Assembly: GCF_037201815.1 (NCBI RefSeq)
Contig: NZ_CP147407.1
Coordinates: 2,116,723 to 2,180,722 of the forward strand
DNA length: 64,000 nucleotides
DNA from: Metabacillus sp. FJAT-52054
GTDB lineage: Bacteria > Bacillota > Bacilli > Bacillales > Bacillaceae
Direction: 5' to 3'
Positions 1-7,828 of the stretch are shown here, in pieces (positions within the stretch are counted from its first letter, which is position 1; every line of letters starts with the position of its first letter). A program made the translations under genes and the position numbers. The notes below the pieces were generated by a model. That model made no database searches. It saw only the letters and a list, made by a program, of their open reading frames with translations, and was not told where the DNA came from.

Positions 1-1
1 C

Positions 2-109
2 GAGTTATCCGATCAGTACGAAACGGATGAAATCATGATTTTGACGAATGTCTATTCTTTTGACCAGAAAAAGCACTCCTTTTCAAGACTTGCAGAGCTA
101 TTTTTATAA
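2..109 (+). CDS. C-terminal end of a luciferase-like flavin monooxygenase (partial)
   Basis: An open frame enters from the left edge and stops with TAA at 107-109. The 35 visible residues contain the series DEIMILTNVY followed by a helix ending LAELFL. This resembles the C-terminus of bacterial LLM-class (bacterial luciferase-like) FMN-dependent oxidoreductases, where a similar DE-x-M-x-x-T segment precedes the last helix. The start, flavin site and most of the gene lie outside the window, so the exact enzyme cannot be given. Confidence 0.5.
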   Translation, partial: ELSDQYETDEIMILTNVYSFDQKKHSFSRLAELFL

Positions 110-234
110 TGAGTAACGCGCATGCAGATTAAATCAGGTGACATACTAACCCTAAAATGTAAAACCTTGATGCGGGTTTCAATTCCTTTTTAAATGGATC
201 GACTAAGGAATCGCTTAGGCGGGGAGTTTTCTGT

Positions 235-1446
235 GTGCTGAAGAAAATCATAATCATTCTATTCTTATCTGCCGCCGCTTTAACCGGCATTGCCTATACA
301 GCCGTAAACGATGTGAAATCAGGGGCAGAATCCTATAATAGGCAGCATCCGATTCTCGCGTCTCCTATTTCAACCGGAGATGCGAGTCTTTTTACTGACG
401 GAAAAACCCTGATTCGTTCTCTTTATAAAGACATTGAGGAGGCGCAGAGCTTTATTTATATCCACTTCTTTATCATCCGGGATGATGCCGTAAGCAAAGA
501 ATTTTTTGCTCTTCTTCAAAAAAAAGCGGAGCAAGGTGTTGATGTGAAACTTTCAGTTGATGCAATCGGCGGAAATGACATCACAAAATTGATGATCCGA
601 GAACTTGAAAAAAGCGGCGCGCAGTTTGCCAATAGCAGGCCGCTTTCCTACCAGCATTTTTTTTATCGCTTAAATCACCGCAATCACCGTAAAATCGCTG
701 TAATCGATGGAAGGTTATCGTATATTGGCGGATTTAATATCGGGGAAGAGTATCTTGGAAATGATCCAAGGTTTGGGTATTGGAGAGATTATCACGTTCG
801 GCTGACGGGCTCTGGCTCTGAAGAAATAACAAAACAGTTTTTAAAAGACTGGAAGGAAGACACGGGAAAAACCATTCAGCCTCCCATCTCAAAAACCCAT
901 AGTACAGGCTCTGACCGCTACCAATTTGTTTTCTCAACTGGTGATGATCTGGAAAAGAAATTAATAGGCATGATCCATAATGCCAAAAGCAGCATTATGA
1001 TTGCTACTCCCTATTTTATACCAACTGATGAGCTGATGAAGTCCTTGCTCGCCTCATTAAAACGAGGGGTTAAGATTGAACTGCTGATACCTGATAAGCC
1101 TGACTACTGGTATACGAAACCGCCAAGCTATCCAAGAACGAAGAAGCTTCTCGAAAATGGGGCTGTCATCTATTTATACCGCAAAGGATTTTTTCACGGA
1201 AAAGTCATGGTTATTGATGATTATGTGGCGGACATCGGCACAGCCAACTGGGATAAACGGAGCCTTTTTATAAATGATGAAGCGAACTGTTTCTTCTATT
1301 CCAAATCATTTATTGCAGAAACAAAAAAGGAGCTGCGAAAGGATTTCTCCTCAAGCCGCATCCTTACAGAAGACATGTATGATCAAATACCGTTCTGGGA
1401 AAAAATGCTTGAACGTACCCCTGAATGGATTTACGAGCTATTTTAA
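235..1446 (+). CDS. Cardiolipin synthase-like phospholipase D family protein (YwjE/ClsB type)
   Basis: A 403-residue protein with an N-terminal hydrophobic anchor (about residues 4-24) and two phospholipase D HKD motifs: H151-x-K153-x4-D158 and H321-x-K323-x4-D328, each followed by a Gly-rich turn and Asn. This two-HKD layout and length match the minor cardiolipin synthases of Bacillus, which join two phosphatidylglycerol molecules at the membrane. The start is GTG, with GGGGAG about 10 bases upstream. The last 9 bases overlap the end of the convergent gene on the other strand, so the two share a stop region. A phosphatidyltransferase or a phospholipase D of other specificity is possible. Confidence 0.8.
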   Translation: MLKKIIIILFLSAAALTGIAYTAVNDVKSGAESYNRQHPILASPISTGDASLFTDGKTLIRSLYKDIEEAQSFIYIHFFIIRDDAVSKEFFALLQKKAEQGVDVKLSVDAIGGNDITKLMIRELEKSGAQFANSRPLSYQHFFYRLNHRNHRKIAVIDGRLSYIGGFNIGEEYLGNDPRFGYWRDYHVRLTGSGSEEITKQFLKDWKEDTGKTIQPPISKTHSTGSDRYQFVFSTGDDLEKKLIGMIHNAKSSIMIATPYFIPTDELMKSLLASLKRGVKIELLIPDKPDYWYTKPPSYPRTKKLLENGAVIYLYRKGFFHGKVMVIDDYVADIGTANWDKRSLFINDEANCFFYSKSFIAETKKELRKDFSSSRILTEDMYDQIPFWEKMLERTPEWIYELF

Positions 1447-1962
1447 GTTTTCATCTTTAATATATTTTTCCTCTTCTTCAGAAGACAGCAGACGGGTTGC
1501 CTTTCCAATGGTCCCTCCCTGGATAGTCCAAATGGAGTTGTGATCCAATACAGCATGAGAGAAATCACCGGATTCCCAGCGCGACAAAATATCTTTATAA
1601 ACATCTGCATGCTCCAGCTCGGTATAATGTTTATCTAAAAGGTCAGCTAAAGTTCCAATTCGATTTTCTGTAATTTTAATGGCTCCCCATTTTTCATTAT
1701 TATGAGCAGCTATTTTTTGATGGGACATGTAATGAAGGACCTGCTGAAATGCGGCATCATCCCATTCCCTGCTAGCCGAAAAATAATGGAAAGCTGAACC
1801 CTTTTGATCGGTTGCTGCTTTTGCATGCTGCTCCTGATTTTGAACAGGCTCCCCGTACAAATAAAAGAATAAAGTCCCTGCTAAACCTAGTGATGCTGCC
1901 GAAATCGCAATGATGGACAGCCTTCCTTTAGCGGCTCTTTTTTCGGTCCTTTTTTCAGGCAT
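1438..1962 (-). CDS. DUF6241-like membrane-anchored protein
   Basis: The 174-residue product has a basic N-terminus, one membrane segment (about residues 16-35), a variable linker and a conserved-looking C-terminal domain. That domain contains MSHQKI, a KWGAI turn, a helical stretch with ILSRW, and DHN-x-IW-x-IQGGTIGKA. I match this pattern from memory to the DUF6241 family of Bacillaceae; no function is known. The soluble domain is predicted to be extracytoplasmic. The gene is convergent with, and overlaps by 9 bp, the cardiolipin synthase-like gene. The family name is moderately sure, the topology more so. Confidence 0.6.
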   Translation of the reverse strand: MPEKRTEKRAAKGRLSIIAISAASLGLAGTLFFYLYGEPVQNQEQHAKAATDQKGSAFHYFSASREWDDAAFQQVLHYMSHQKIAAHNNEKWGAIKITENRIGTLADLLDKHYTELEHADVYKDILSRWESGDFSHAVLDHNSIWTIQGGTIGKATRLLSSEEEEKYIKDENLK

Positions 1963-2036
1963 GAAAACCCCTCCCTCAATCCTGATTGTACCACTTTTTC
2001 CATGTTTTATGTAAATGAATGGGAGGGTTTCAATTA

Positions 2037-2999
2037 TTATGGTTTAAGTAAAATTTTACCGGTGCTTTTGCGGCTCTCAAGAAGTCTATGAGCATCTGCA
2101 CCTTTTTCCATTGGAAATGAAAGCGGAGGCTGAATGCGGATATGCCCATCTAGTATCCAATTAAAGAGCTCTGAGGAACGATTTACGCGTTCTTCTTTTG
2201 AAGTGAGGACATTCCATAAATCTCCGCCTGTCAGGGTCTTGGATTGATCCATCAGCATCCTCGGATCAACAGGAAGAGGATCACCGCCGGCCATTCCATA
2301 AAAAATGACCGTCCCGCCAATTCGGATGGCAGCGAAACTTTCATTTAGGGTGGAGCCGACAGACTCATATACGGCATCTGCACCTATTCCATTTGTATAG
2401 GCCATCGTTTTCTCCGTCCAATTTTCATGATATAGAAATACTTCATCTGCCCCTGCTTTTAACGCGGCCTCTCTTTTTTCTGCAGAAGAGGTTAAGCCAA
2501 TCACTTTTCCACCCATCATTTTAATGATTTGAACCAAAATTTGGCCGACACCGCCGGCTGCAGCATGAACGAGAATTACATCCCCCTCTTTTACCTGATA
2601 GCTGTCTCTCGTTAAGTATTGTGCGGTCAATCCCTGCAAAAGGACAGATGCGGCTGTGTCGGATGTGATACCGTCATGGATCGGGATCGCCTTATCAACA
2701 GGGACCGCAACATATTCGGCATTTGCATAAGGAACATCTGCAAACGCAATTCTGTCACCCGGTTTGATTCCGGAATGATTCCCTGCATCCTCAACAATAC
2801 CCGCTCCCTCATAACCGAGAATGTAAGGCGGCTTGCCTGCCAAATGATAATTCCCTTTTCTTCTATACACATCTGCAAAGTTTAAGCCAGCAGCTTCAAT
2901 GCGGACCAAAATTTCATCGGTCTCTAAAACAGGCTTGTCAATCTCTTTATACGTTAATACCTCTGGTCCTCCAAATTCTTCGAACACTAATGCTTTCAT
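2037..2999 (-). CDS. NADPH:quinone oxidoreductase-type MDR enzyme
   Basis: The 320-residue protein is a zinc-free medium-chain dehydrogenase/reductase. It has the GroES-like N-domain, GYEGAG near residue 73, the nucleotide-binding AAAGGVGQ (about residues 146-153) and the usual C-terminal LLESRKSTGKILL. Such enzymes reduce quinones or reactive enones with NADPH in the cytoplasm. The ATG is preceded by AAGGAG with 7-base spacing. It starts 11 bases after the rpiA stop, so the two are likely co-transcribed. Substrate cannot be read from the sequence. Confidence 0.85.
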   Translation of the reverse strand: MKALVFEEFGGPEVLTYKEIDKPVLETDEILVRIEAAGLNFADVYRRKGNYHLAGKPPYILGYEGAGIVEDAGNHSGIKPGDRIAFADVPYANAEYVAVPVDKAIPIHDGITSDTAASVLLQGLTAQYLTRDSYQVKEGDVILVHAAAGGVGQILVQIIKMMGGKVIGLTSSAEKREAALKAGADEVFLYHENWTEKTMAYTNGIGADAVYESVGSTLNESFAAIRIGGTVIFYGMAGGDPLPVDPRMLMDQSKTLTGGDLWNVLTSKEERVNRSSELFNWILDGHIRIQPPLSFPMEKGADAHRLLESRKSTGKILLKP

Positions 3000-3010
3000 G
3001 CCAAATCTCC

Positions 3011-3685
3011 TTATTTTTTATTCTCACGGATGACCACACTTCCGCCTGTTCCCGTAATCACTACATTCGGGTGTGCAAGGAAAAGCCCGTGCTCCACAAC
3101 GCCAGTAAATTGTTTTAGCCTTTCAGCCAGCTTTCCTGGCTCTGCAATCTCATCCAAATGCAAATCATATATGACATTTCCGCTATCTGTATAAAATGTC
3201 TCTCCAGTCTTGGTTTTGCGCAGGATCGGATGTAAATGTTCCTTTTCAAGAAGCCGTCCCGTATGGTTTGAACCAAACGATAGGACTTCAACAGGCAGAG
3301 GGAATTTCCCCAGCTTTTGTACCAATTTCGTGTGGCCCGCCACCCAAATGATTTTATCCGAAGCATTTGCTACAAGCTTTTCACGGAGAAGAGCGCCTCC
3401 TCCCCCTTTAATCCCATTGAATTTAGGATCAATTTCATCAGCGCCGTCAATTGTCAGATCAATTTTTTCTGTGTCATTCAAATCGATTAAAGGGATGTGC
3501 ATGCTGTTAGCAATCCTCGCAGTGGCAGTGGAAGTAGCGACACCTTTAAGTGTCATTCCCTGTTCAATAAATTCACCGATTTTCGCCAATGCATAATATA
3601 CTGTACTGCCTGTCCCTAATCCAATCGTCATTCCGTCTTTTATGAAGCCTGCAGCATATTCACCTGCTTGTTTTTTCTCATTCAT
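3011..3685 (-). CDS. rpiA: Ribose-5-phosphate isomerase A
   Basis: RpiA interconverts ribose 5-phosphate and ribulose 5-phosphate in the non-oxidative pentose phosphate pathway. Visible motifs are GLGTGSTVYY (phosphate loop), DGADEID (catalytic Asp region), KGGGGALLREK and the C-terminal GVVEHGLF. The frame extends to a GTG at 3703, but the ATG at 3685 gives 224 residues, close to the usual 219-230, and leaves GGGGCTGG about 10 bases upstream; I prefer it. The quinone reductase gene follows 11 bases downstream in the same direction. Confidence 0.93.
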   Translation of the reverse strand: MNEKKQAGEYAAGFIKDGMTIGLGTGSTVYYALAKIGEFIEQGMTLKGVATSTATARIANSMHIPLIDLNDTEKIDLTIDGADEIDPKFNGIKGGGGALLREKLVANASDKIIWVAGHTKLVQKLGKFPLPVEVLSFGSNHTGRLLEKEHLHPILRKTKTGETFYTDSGNVIYDLHLDEIAEPGKLAERLKQFTGVVEHGLFLAHPNVVITGTGGSVVIRENKK

Positions 3686-3745
3686 GCCATACACCAGCCC
3701 CACTATAAAGCGTCCATATTCAAAAAGTAAAGACAGCTTCGTTAT

Positions 3746-4402
3746 TTAGTAATTGATCTGTTTTAATTGAGCAAGAATTTCAGAAGGCTCAGCCCGATCT
3801 TTGTAATCGGCTTTCGTATATTCATAGATAATGTTTCCGTTTTGGTCGGCAATGAAGGTAGCGGATACAGGAATACTCCAGGATTCATCTCCATTGTGTC
3901 CGGGAATATCCAATCCCTTTTCCTTATAAATTTCAATTAAATACTCGGGCATACGGTAAACAAGATTAAAATCCTGTGCCGTCCTATTTCCTTGATCACT
4001 TAAAACATGAAAGGACAGGTCATTTTTTTCTTTCGTGCTGAGTGATGCATCAGGACTTTCCGGACTGATGGCTACAAGCTCAGCTCCCGCTTCATGAATT
4101 TCATCCAAAATGGATTGATAAGCTTTAAGCTCCATATTGCAATATGGACACCATCCGCCTCTGTAAAATGTGATAACAGCAGGTCCTTTTTTCAGGATAT
4201 CCGTTATACTGATTTCCTTGCCATTCGCATCCGGCAGAACGAAATCAGGAATTTGATCACCAACCTGAAGGCCCTTTCCTTCTTGAGAATTCTCAAGCTC
4301 CCGAATCGCTTGCTCCATTTTCTCCCGTGTTTCTTTAGGAGTATTTTTCTTGAACTGCTCCAAATATTCTTTAAAGTCTTCACGCAACTGTACTTCAGCC
4401 AT
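3746..4402 (-). CDS. Peroxiredoxin-like AhpC/TSA family protein
   Basis: A 218-residue thioredoxin-fold protein with about 40 N-terminal helical residues before the AhpC/TSA domain. The active site reads RGGWCPYC (C85, C88), a two-cysteine variant typical of the peroxiredoxin-like family rather than classical AhpC. Expected role is thiol-dependent reduction of peroxides in the cytoplasm. It lies 73 bases downstream of the TetR gene in the same direction, so it is a natural candidate target of that regulator. The SD is AAGGAGGA. Confidence 0.82.
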   Translation of the reverse strand: MAEVQLREDFKEYLEQFKKNTPKETREKMEQAIRELENSQEGKGLQVGDQIPDFVLPDANGKEISITDILKKGPAVITFYRGGWCPYCNMELKAYQSILDEIHEAGAELVAISPESPDASLSTKEKNDLSFHVLSDQGNRTAQDFNLVYRMPEYLIEIYKEKGLDIPGHNGDESWSIPVSATFIADQNGNIIYEYTKADYKDRAEPSEILAQLKQINY

Positions 4403-4475
4403 TTCAAATCCTCCTTCATCTCCTTAAACTTGAAACCATCGTATCAAGTTTTGGCCAGACTTGCTCCTTATATGC

Positions 4476-5090
4476 TTAACTGGACGATGATAACAAATCC
4501 TTCCTGCTGAAAAGCTGGCTCAAAACCGCAGAAAGTTCATCAGAGTTGAGTGTAAAGTCGGATTGATAAAGAGTGGACCTCAGCCTGAAGCCGTCAAGCA
4601 GCAGCATATACAACTCCGCCGCCTTCGAAGGATTGAGCTCAATTGGGATTGTCCCATTTTGCTGACCGGAACGAATCCATAGCAATGCGAATTGATAGAG
4701 ACTGTCATAAAAATCATCAAGGGCATCCCGTGCAGTTTGATGATCTGTGCGAGAAACCAAATAGACAAAAATCTTTCCGATAATCTGTTCTGCATCTTCC
4801 ATTACCCTGATCTGTTCCGCCAATACGTCTGCTGGATCCAGCATTGATTTTTGGCCTTCAGACAGCTTGTAAAAAAAACGGTCATTGCTTTCTGCCAAAA
4901 GATTTTGCAGAACCTTTGCCATCAAATCGTCTTTGCTTGACACGTAATGATAAATTGCACCTTTTGACAGGCCTGTTATCTTCATTAATTCAGCAAATGT
5001 TGTCTGAGGGCACCCTTTTTCTGCAATAAGCTGTTTAGCCGATTCTGTAATCTTTTGCTCTGATCGAATACGTCTCGCAAGCTGTTTCAT
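4476..5090 (-). CDS. TetR family transcriptional regulator
   Basis: The 204-residue protein has an N-terminal TetR helix-turn-helix (about residues 8-54) with FAELMKITGLSKGAIYHYV, then a helical ligand-binding domain. The frame runs on to 5165, but GAGGGGAGGG sits 6 bases before the ATG at 5090, which also removes an unlikely N-tail. The upstream promoter has an imperfect palindrome inside its spacer, suggesting autorepression. The downstream peroxiredoxin-like gene is probably in the same unit. The inducing ligand is unknown. Confidence 0.9.
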   Translation of the reverse strand: MKQLARRIRSEQKITESAKQLIAEKGCPQTTFAELMKITGLSKGAIYHYVSSKDDLMAKVLQNLLAESNDRFFYKLSEGQKSMLDPADVLAEQIRVMEDAEQIIGKIFVYLVSRTDHQTARDALDDFYDSLYQFALLWIRSGQQNGTIPIELNPSKAAELYMLLLDGFRLRSTLYQSDFTLNSDELSAVLSQLFSRKDLLSSSS

Positions 5091-5108
5091 GACATCCCTC
5101 CCCTCATT

Positions 5109-5137
5109 ATTATAAAAACCGACCAGCGGTCTGTAAA
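5109..5137 (-). promoter_or_regulatory. SigA promoter with TetR-type operator in the spacer
   Basis: Read on the minus strand: -35 TTTACA (5132-5137), 17-base spacer, -10 TATAAT (5109-5114). The spacer contains GACCGCTGGTC (5121-5131), with arms GACC/GGTC around a 3-base centre. The TetR start codon is 19 bases past the -10. An operator here would block RNA polymerase directly. That the TetR protein binds it is inference from position. Confidence 0.65.
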
Positions 5138-5155
5138 TATGACACCATAATATTA

Positions 5156-5176
5156 CCCGATCCAAGAAGGATCGGG
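5156..5176 (-). terminator. Hairpin after the ABM-domain gene
   Basis: CCCGATCC and GGATCGGG form a perfect 8-bp stem with a 5-base loop, just past the stop of the gene at 5183. On the minus strand it is followed by TAATATTAT, only a weak U tract. It separates that gene from the TetR promoter. Confidence 0.55.
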
Positions 5177-5182
5177 CTAGTG

Positions 5183-5473
5183 TTAATCATCATCATTAAT
5201 AAATCGCTTTAATGTGAGAGGTTCAGCAAGTATTTTTTTAGCTGCTGCGAAAAAATTCTGGAAGTGGTCAGATTGATTGTGAACGTCTATGGCGTGCTGA
5301 TCCTTCCATTGCTCGAGCATCACAAATTGATTGGAATTGCCTGTTTCTTCATATAGGCGGTAACTGACATTTCCCTCTTCTTCTCTTGTATGTTCAATTA
5401 CCTGCTGTACTTTTTCAAGAAACTCTTCCCGGTACCCCGGTTTTACATTCATATAAGCTGTAATGCTGATCAT
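5183..5473 (-). CDS. Antibiotic biosynthesis monooxygenase (ABM/YgiN-type) domain protein
   Basis: The 96-residue product is a single ferredoxin-like ABM domain. It starts MISITAYMNVKPGYREEF, has a central GNVSYRLYEETGN strand pair, then FVMLEQWKD and a DHFQNFF helix. Relatives are cofactor-free quinol monooxygenases or small dimeric proteins of unknown substrate. It has its own hairpin and an AGGAGG site (GAGGAGGGGCC) before ATG. It may belong to the same electrophile/oxidative stress context as the neighbouring peroxiredoxin-like gene; that is inference. Confidence 0.8.
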   Translation of the reverse strand: MISITAYMNVKPGYREEFLEKVQQVIEHTREEEGNVSYRLYEETGNSNQFVMLEQWKDQHAIDVHNQSDHFQNFFAAAKKILAEPLTLKRFINDDD

Positions 5474-5711
5474 TGCGGCCCCTCCTCTTAATTACGCAAA
5501 CTATTTTAGATTATTCGTGTAACATCACACTTGGATTTAATGGAGATGATGTCGTTTATTTGCTTCAGTTTTTGTCACAGAACGTTCGGTTTATCATGAA
5601 TAGAGAATTTGATATGCTGTTGGTAGACAGACTAGAAATCAAAAAAGACGAAACCTTTATGATCACTGCCTCGTATACATCATATCGAATGAAAATGGAG
5701 AGGTTGACAAT

Positions 5712-6098
5712 ATGCTATTAAGAAAATGGATGTCCCGTCTTGGGATTGGCGCAGCTAAAATTGATTTAGTACTAGACAGCGAAATCTATAAACAGGGTGA
5801 CGTCATTAATGGGCGCTACGATATTTATGGGGGAACCATTGAACAAAAATTAAAAAGAATTGAATCCGATCTTGTTCAAACCCTTAATGGAAAAGAAACT
5901 CATATCCTAAACAACTGTATATACACTGCTTCCACAGTGATGGCAGAAGAGAATAGGGCCATCTCTTTTAAATGCAGATTGCCGGAGCAATTGCCTTTGA
6001 CGGATGAAAAGACGACCTACAAGTTTGTCACGAAACTTATTTTTGAAAATGGGACGGACAGTCTCGATCATGATGAAATCAGGGTTATACCACAATAG
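5712..6098 (+). CDS. Half-length Spo0M/arrestin-fold protein
   Basis: The 128-residue product matches the N-terminal half of Spo0M. It shares the opening WMSRLGIGAAKID, the strand series around GDVINGRYDIYGGTIEQK, and the turn before the end. Full Spo0M proteins are about 255 residues, and one is present at 60551-61321, so this is a one-domain paralogue. It ends cleanly at a stop and terminator with no C-terminal remnant in frame, so it looks like a genuine short form. GGAGAGG lies 8 bases before ATG. A weak upstream reading frame overlaps its start. Function unknown. Confidence 0.75.
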   Translation: MLLRKWMSRLGIGAAKIDLVLDSEIYKQGDVINGRYDIYGGTIEQKLKRIESDLVQTLNGKETHILNNCIYTASTVMAEENRAISFKCRLPEQLPLTDEKTTYKFVTKLIFENGTDSLDHDEIRVIPQ

Positions 6099-6112
6099 TA
6101 TGTTCACACTCC

Positions 6113-6143
6113 AACGGGAAGCTGTCAAATCGGACTTCCCGTT
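6113..6143 (+). terminator. Rho-independent terminator of the half-length Spo0M gene
   Basis: AACGGGAAG pairs with CTTCCCGTT (9 bp, 13-base loop), followed by TTTTTATT, 15 bases after the stop codon. Confidence 0.85.
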
Positions 6144-6149
6144 TTTTAT

Positions 6150-6247
6150 TATCTGGTAAACTTGGCTGTTAATTGCAGTTAGCAGGCACTCGCTTTCCGC
6201 TCCGATCAAAAGGTGTCAAAATTCAACACCAGGATTTATTACTTAGC
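6150..6247. repeat. Dispersed intergenic repeat, shortened copy
   Basis: AAACTTGGCTGTTAATTGCAG, then GTTAGCAGGCACTCGCTTTCC, and a close with AACACCAGG-ATTTA and TTAGCC resemble the ends of the longer copies at 8.9 and 20.4 kb. The GC-rich middle of the family is missing. Confidence 0.6.
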
Positions 6248-6254
6248 CTTTTTA

Positions 6255-6899
6255 TTATATAACTTGACTAACCGATTCAATCCACGATTTAGCCATTAGC
6301 AGATTACCGGTGGAAGTCATATGCACTCCATCTGTTGTTAAAGGGACTCTCTCATTGACGTGAAGCACTTCAGTAAACGCCTGGTGGGCCGGAACTAAAA
6401 TTGCATTGTATTTCAATGCAAGGTCTTTTACCGTATTTATGTATGGAATGAGCTTCCTATTCCCTTCAGATTGAAGATCTTCTTCAATTACTGTAGGCTC
6501 CATTAAAATTAAACGAGCTTTTGTTTTTGCTGTTGCTTCGTCTAAAATTTGCTCATAGATTCTTCTGAAATCATCTGGCATCACCTGTTTCATACCTGGC
6601 TGATCGAGCTGTCTCCAGACGTCATTTATCCCAATTGAAATTGTAAGAAAATCGGGCTTCTCATTAATAACATCCTTTTCCCAGCGTGATGCAAGATCCG
6701 TCACTCGGTTGCCGCTAATTCCCCTGTTGCATACCTCGATTTTGGAGCCCAGCCCTTCTAATACATAATAATCTCTTATTAACCGCACATATCCATGACC
6801 CAGGTTCACAGGATCGGACTTCCGGCCGGAATCCGTAATACTGTCTCCGATAAAAACGATTTTTCCAACTGGCAAGTTTTTATGAACAAACACTGGCAT
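6255..6899 (-). CDS. SGNH/GDSL-family hydrolase
   Basis: A 214-residue esterase-fold protein with the four SGNH blocks: GDSITDSG (Ser20), GISGNR (Gly block), GINDVWR (Asn block), and DGVHMT with Asp190 and His193 as the rest of the catalytic triad. No signal peptide is visible, so it is probably a cytoplasmic esterase or acyl hydrolase, such as a deacetylase of carbohydrate esters. Substrate is unknown. It is divergent from the SDR gene at 6975 with a 75-base shared upstream region. Confidence 0.88.
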   Translation of the reverse strand: MPVFVHKNLPVGKIVFIGDSITDSGRKSDPVNLGHGYVRLIRDYYVLEGLGSKIEVCNRGISGNRVTDLASRWEKDVINEKPDFLTISIGINDVWRQLDQPGMKQVMPDDFRRIYEQILDEATAKTKARLILMEPTVIEEDLQSEGNRKLIPYINTVKDLALKYNAILVPAHQAFTEVLHVNERVPLTTDGVHMTSTGNLLMAKSWIESVSQVI

Positions 6900-6974
6900 T
6901 CGCTCCTTTTGATGCGATATAGTGTTAGCAATTGTATGATTATCATTTTATCATAACAGCCTGGAGGCATTCTC

Positions 6975-7727
6975 ATGAAAACTTTTATCATTACAGGTAC
7001 ATCTAGAGGTCTTGGGGAAGAGCTGGCCTCTCAATTGCTGAATACAGCACATCACGTTATCTGTCTATCAAGATCAAAGAGTGAATTTCTCCAACAGAAA
7101 GCTGAAGAGAAAAAGGCTCCTTTCTTAGAAATTGAAGCAGATTTATCAAATGCAGAATCGATTCCGGATCTTATGGAACATATTTTCTCTTCCATTCGCT
7201 TTGAGAATCTGCAAGGCATCTATTTACTGAATAATGCCGGTACTGTACAGCCCGTTGTGCCAGCAGAGCTTGCATCAGCAGGTGAAATGGTACAGAATAT
7301 CTCGGTTAACCTTATTGCTCCTATGGTATTAACCTCCGAATTTATTAAGAGAACGGCTGATATCCCTGCAGAAAAAAGAATTATGAATATTTCCTCAGGA
7401 GCAGCCAGGAAGTCCTATGAAGGCTGGAGCAGCTATTGCTCTTCTAAAGCCGGGCTAGATCATTTTTCACGCTGTATCGCTGAAGAACAAAAACAAAGAA
7501 CAAATGGGATTAAATGTGTTTCCATTGCTCCGGGTGTCGTTGATACGAGTATGCAGGAGCACATACGCAGTTTAGAAGAAGGCAAATTTCCGCAGCAGAA
7601 CCGATTTATAAAATTAAAGGAAGAAGGAAAGCTTTATTCGCCTTCTTTTGCCGCAGAGAAACTGCTGACGGTACTCTTTGACGATCATTTCGGAAGCGAA
7701 GTGATTATGGATATCCGTGATGCTTGA
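6975..7727 (+). CDS. yueD: (S)-benzoin-forming benzil reductase-like SDR (YueD type)
   Basis: A 250-residue short-chain dehydrogenase with the NADP-binding TGTSRGLG at residues 8-15, NNAG near 90, the catalytic Ser in NISSGAA and the Tyr-x3-Lys pair in YCSSK. The N-terminus and overall length fit YueD, which reduces benzil-like diketones in Bacillus; the natural substrate is not established. GGAGG precedes the ATG by 7 bases. It ends into a strong bidirectional terminator shared with the VanW gene. Confidence 0.8.
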   Translation: MKTFIITGTSRGLGEELASQLLNTAHHVICLSRSKSEFLQQKAEEKKAPFLEIEADLSNAESIPDLMEHIFSSIRFENLQGIYLLNNAGTVQPVVPAELASAGEMVQNISVNLIAPMVLTSEFIKRTADIPAEKRIMNISSGAARKSYEGWSSYCSSKAGLDHFSRCIAEEQKQRTNGIKCVSIAPGVVDTSMQEHIRSLEEGKFPQQNRFIKLKEEGKLYSPSFAAEKLLTVLFDDHFGSEVIMDIRDA

Positions 7728-7783
7728 ACCAACTTCTCTTAATAAAGGAAGTGAAAGGACATCATCCTTTTCCGAATGAAACA

Positions 7784-7823
7784 AAGAAAGAACCCGCTTA
7801 CTTAATTTAGCGGGTTCTTTCTT
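7784..7823. terminator. Bidirectional terminator
   Basis: A perfect 15-bp stem (AAGAAAGAACCCGCT with its complement) and a 10-base loop, with A-rich and U-rich flanks that serve the plus-strand SDR gene and the minus-strand VanW gene. Confidence 0.9.
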
Positions 7824-7828
7824 CATTA

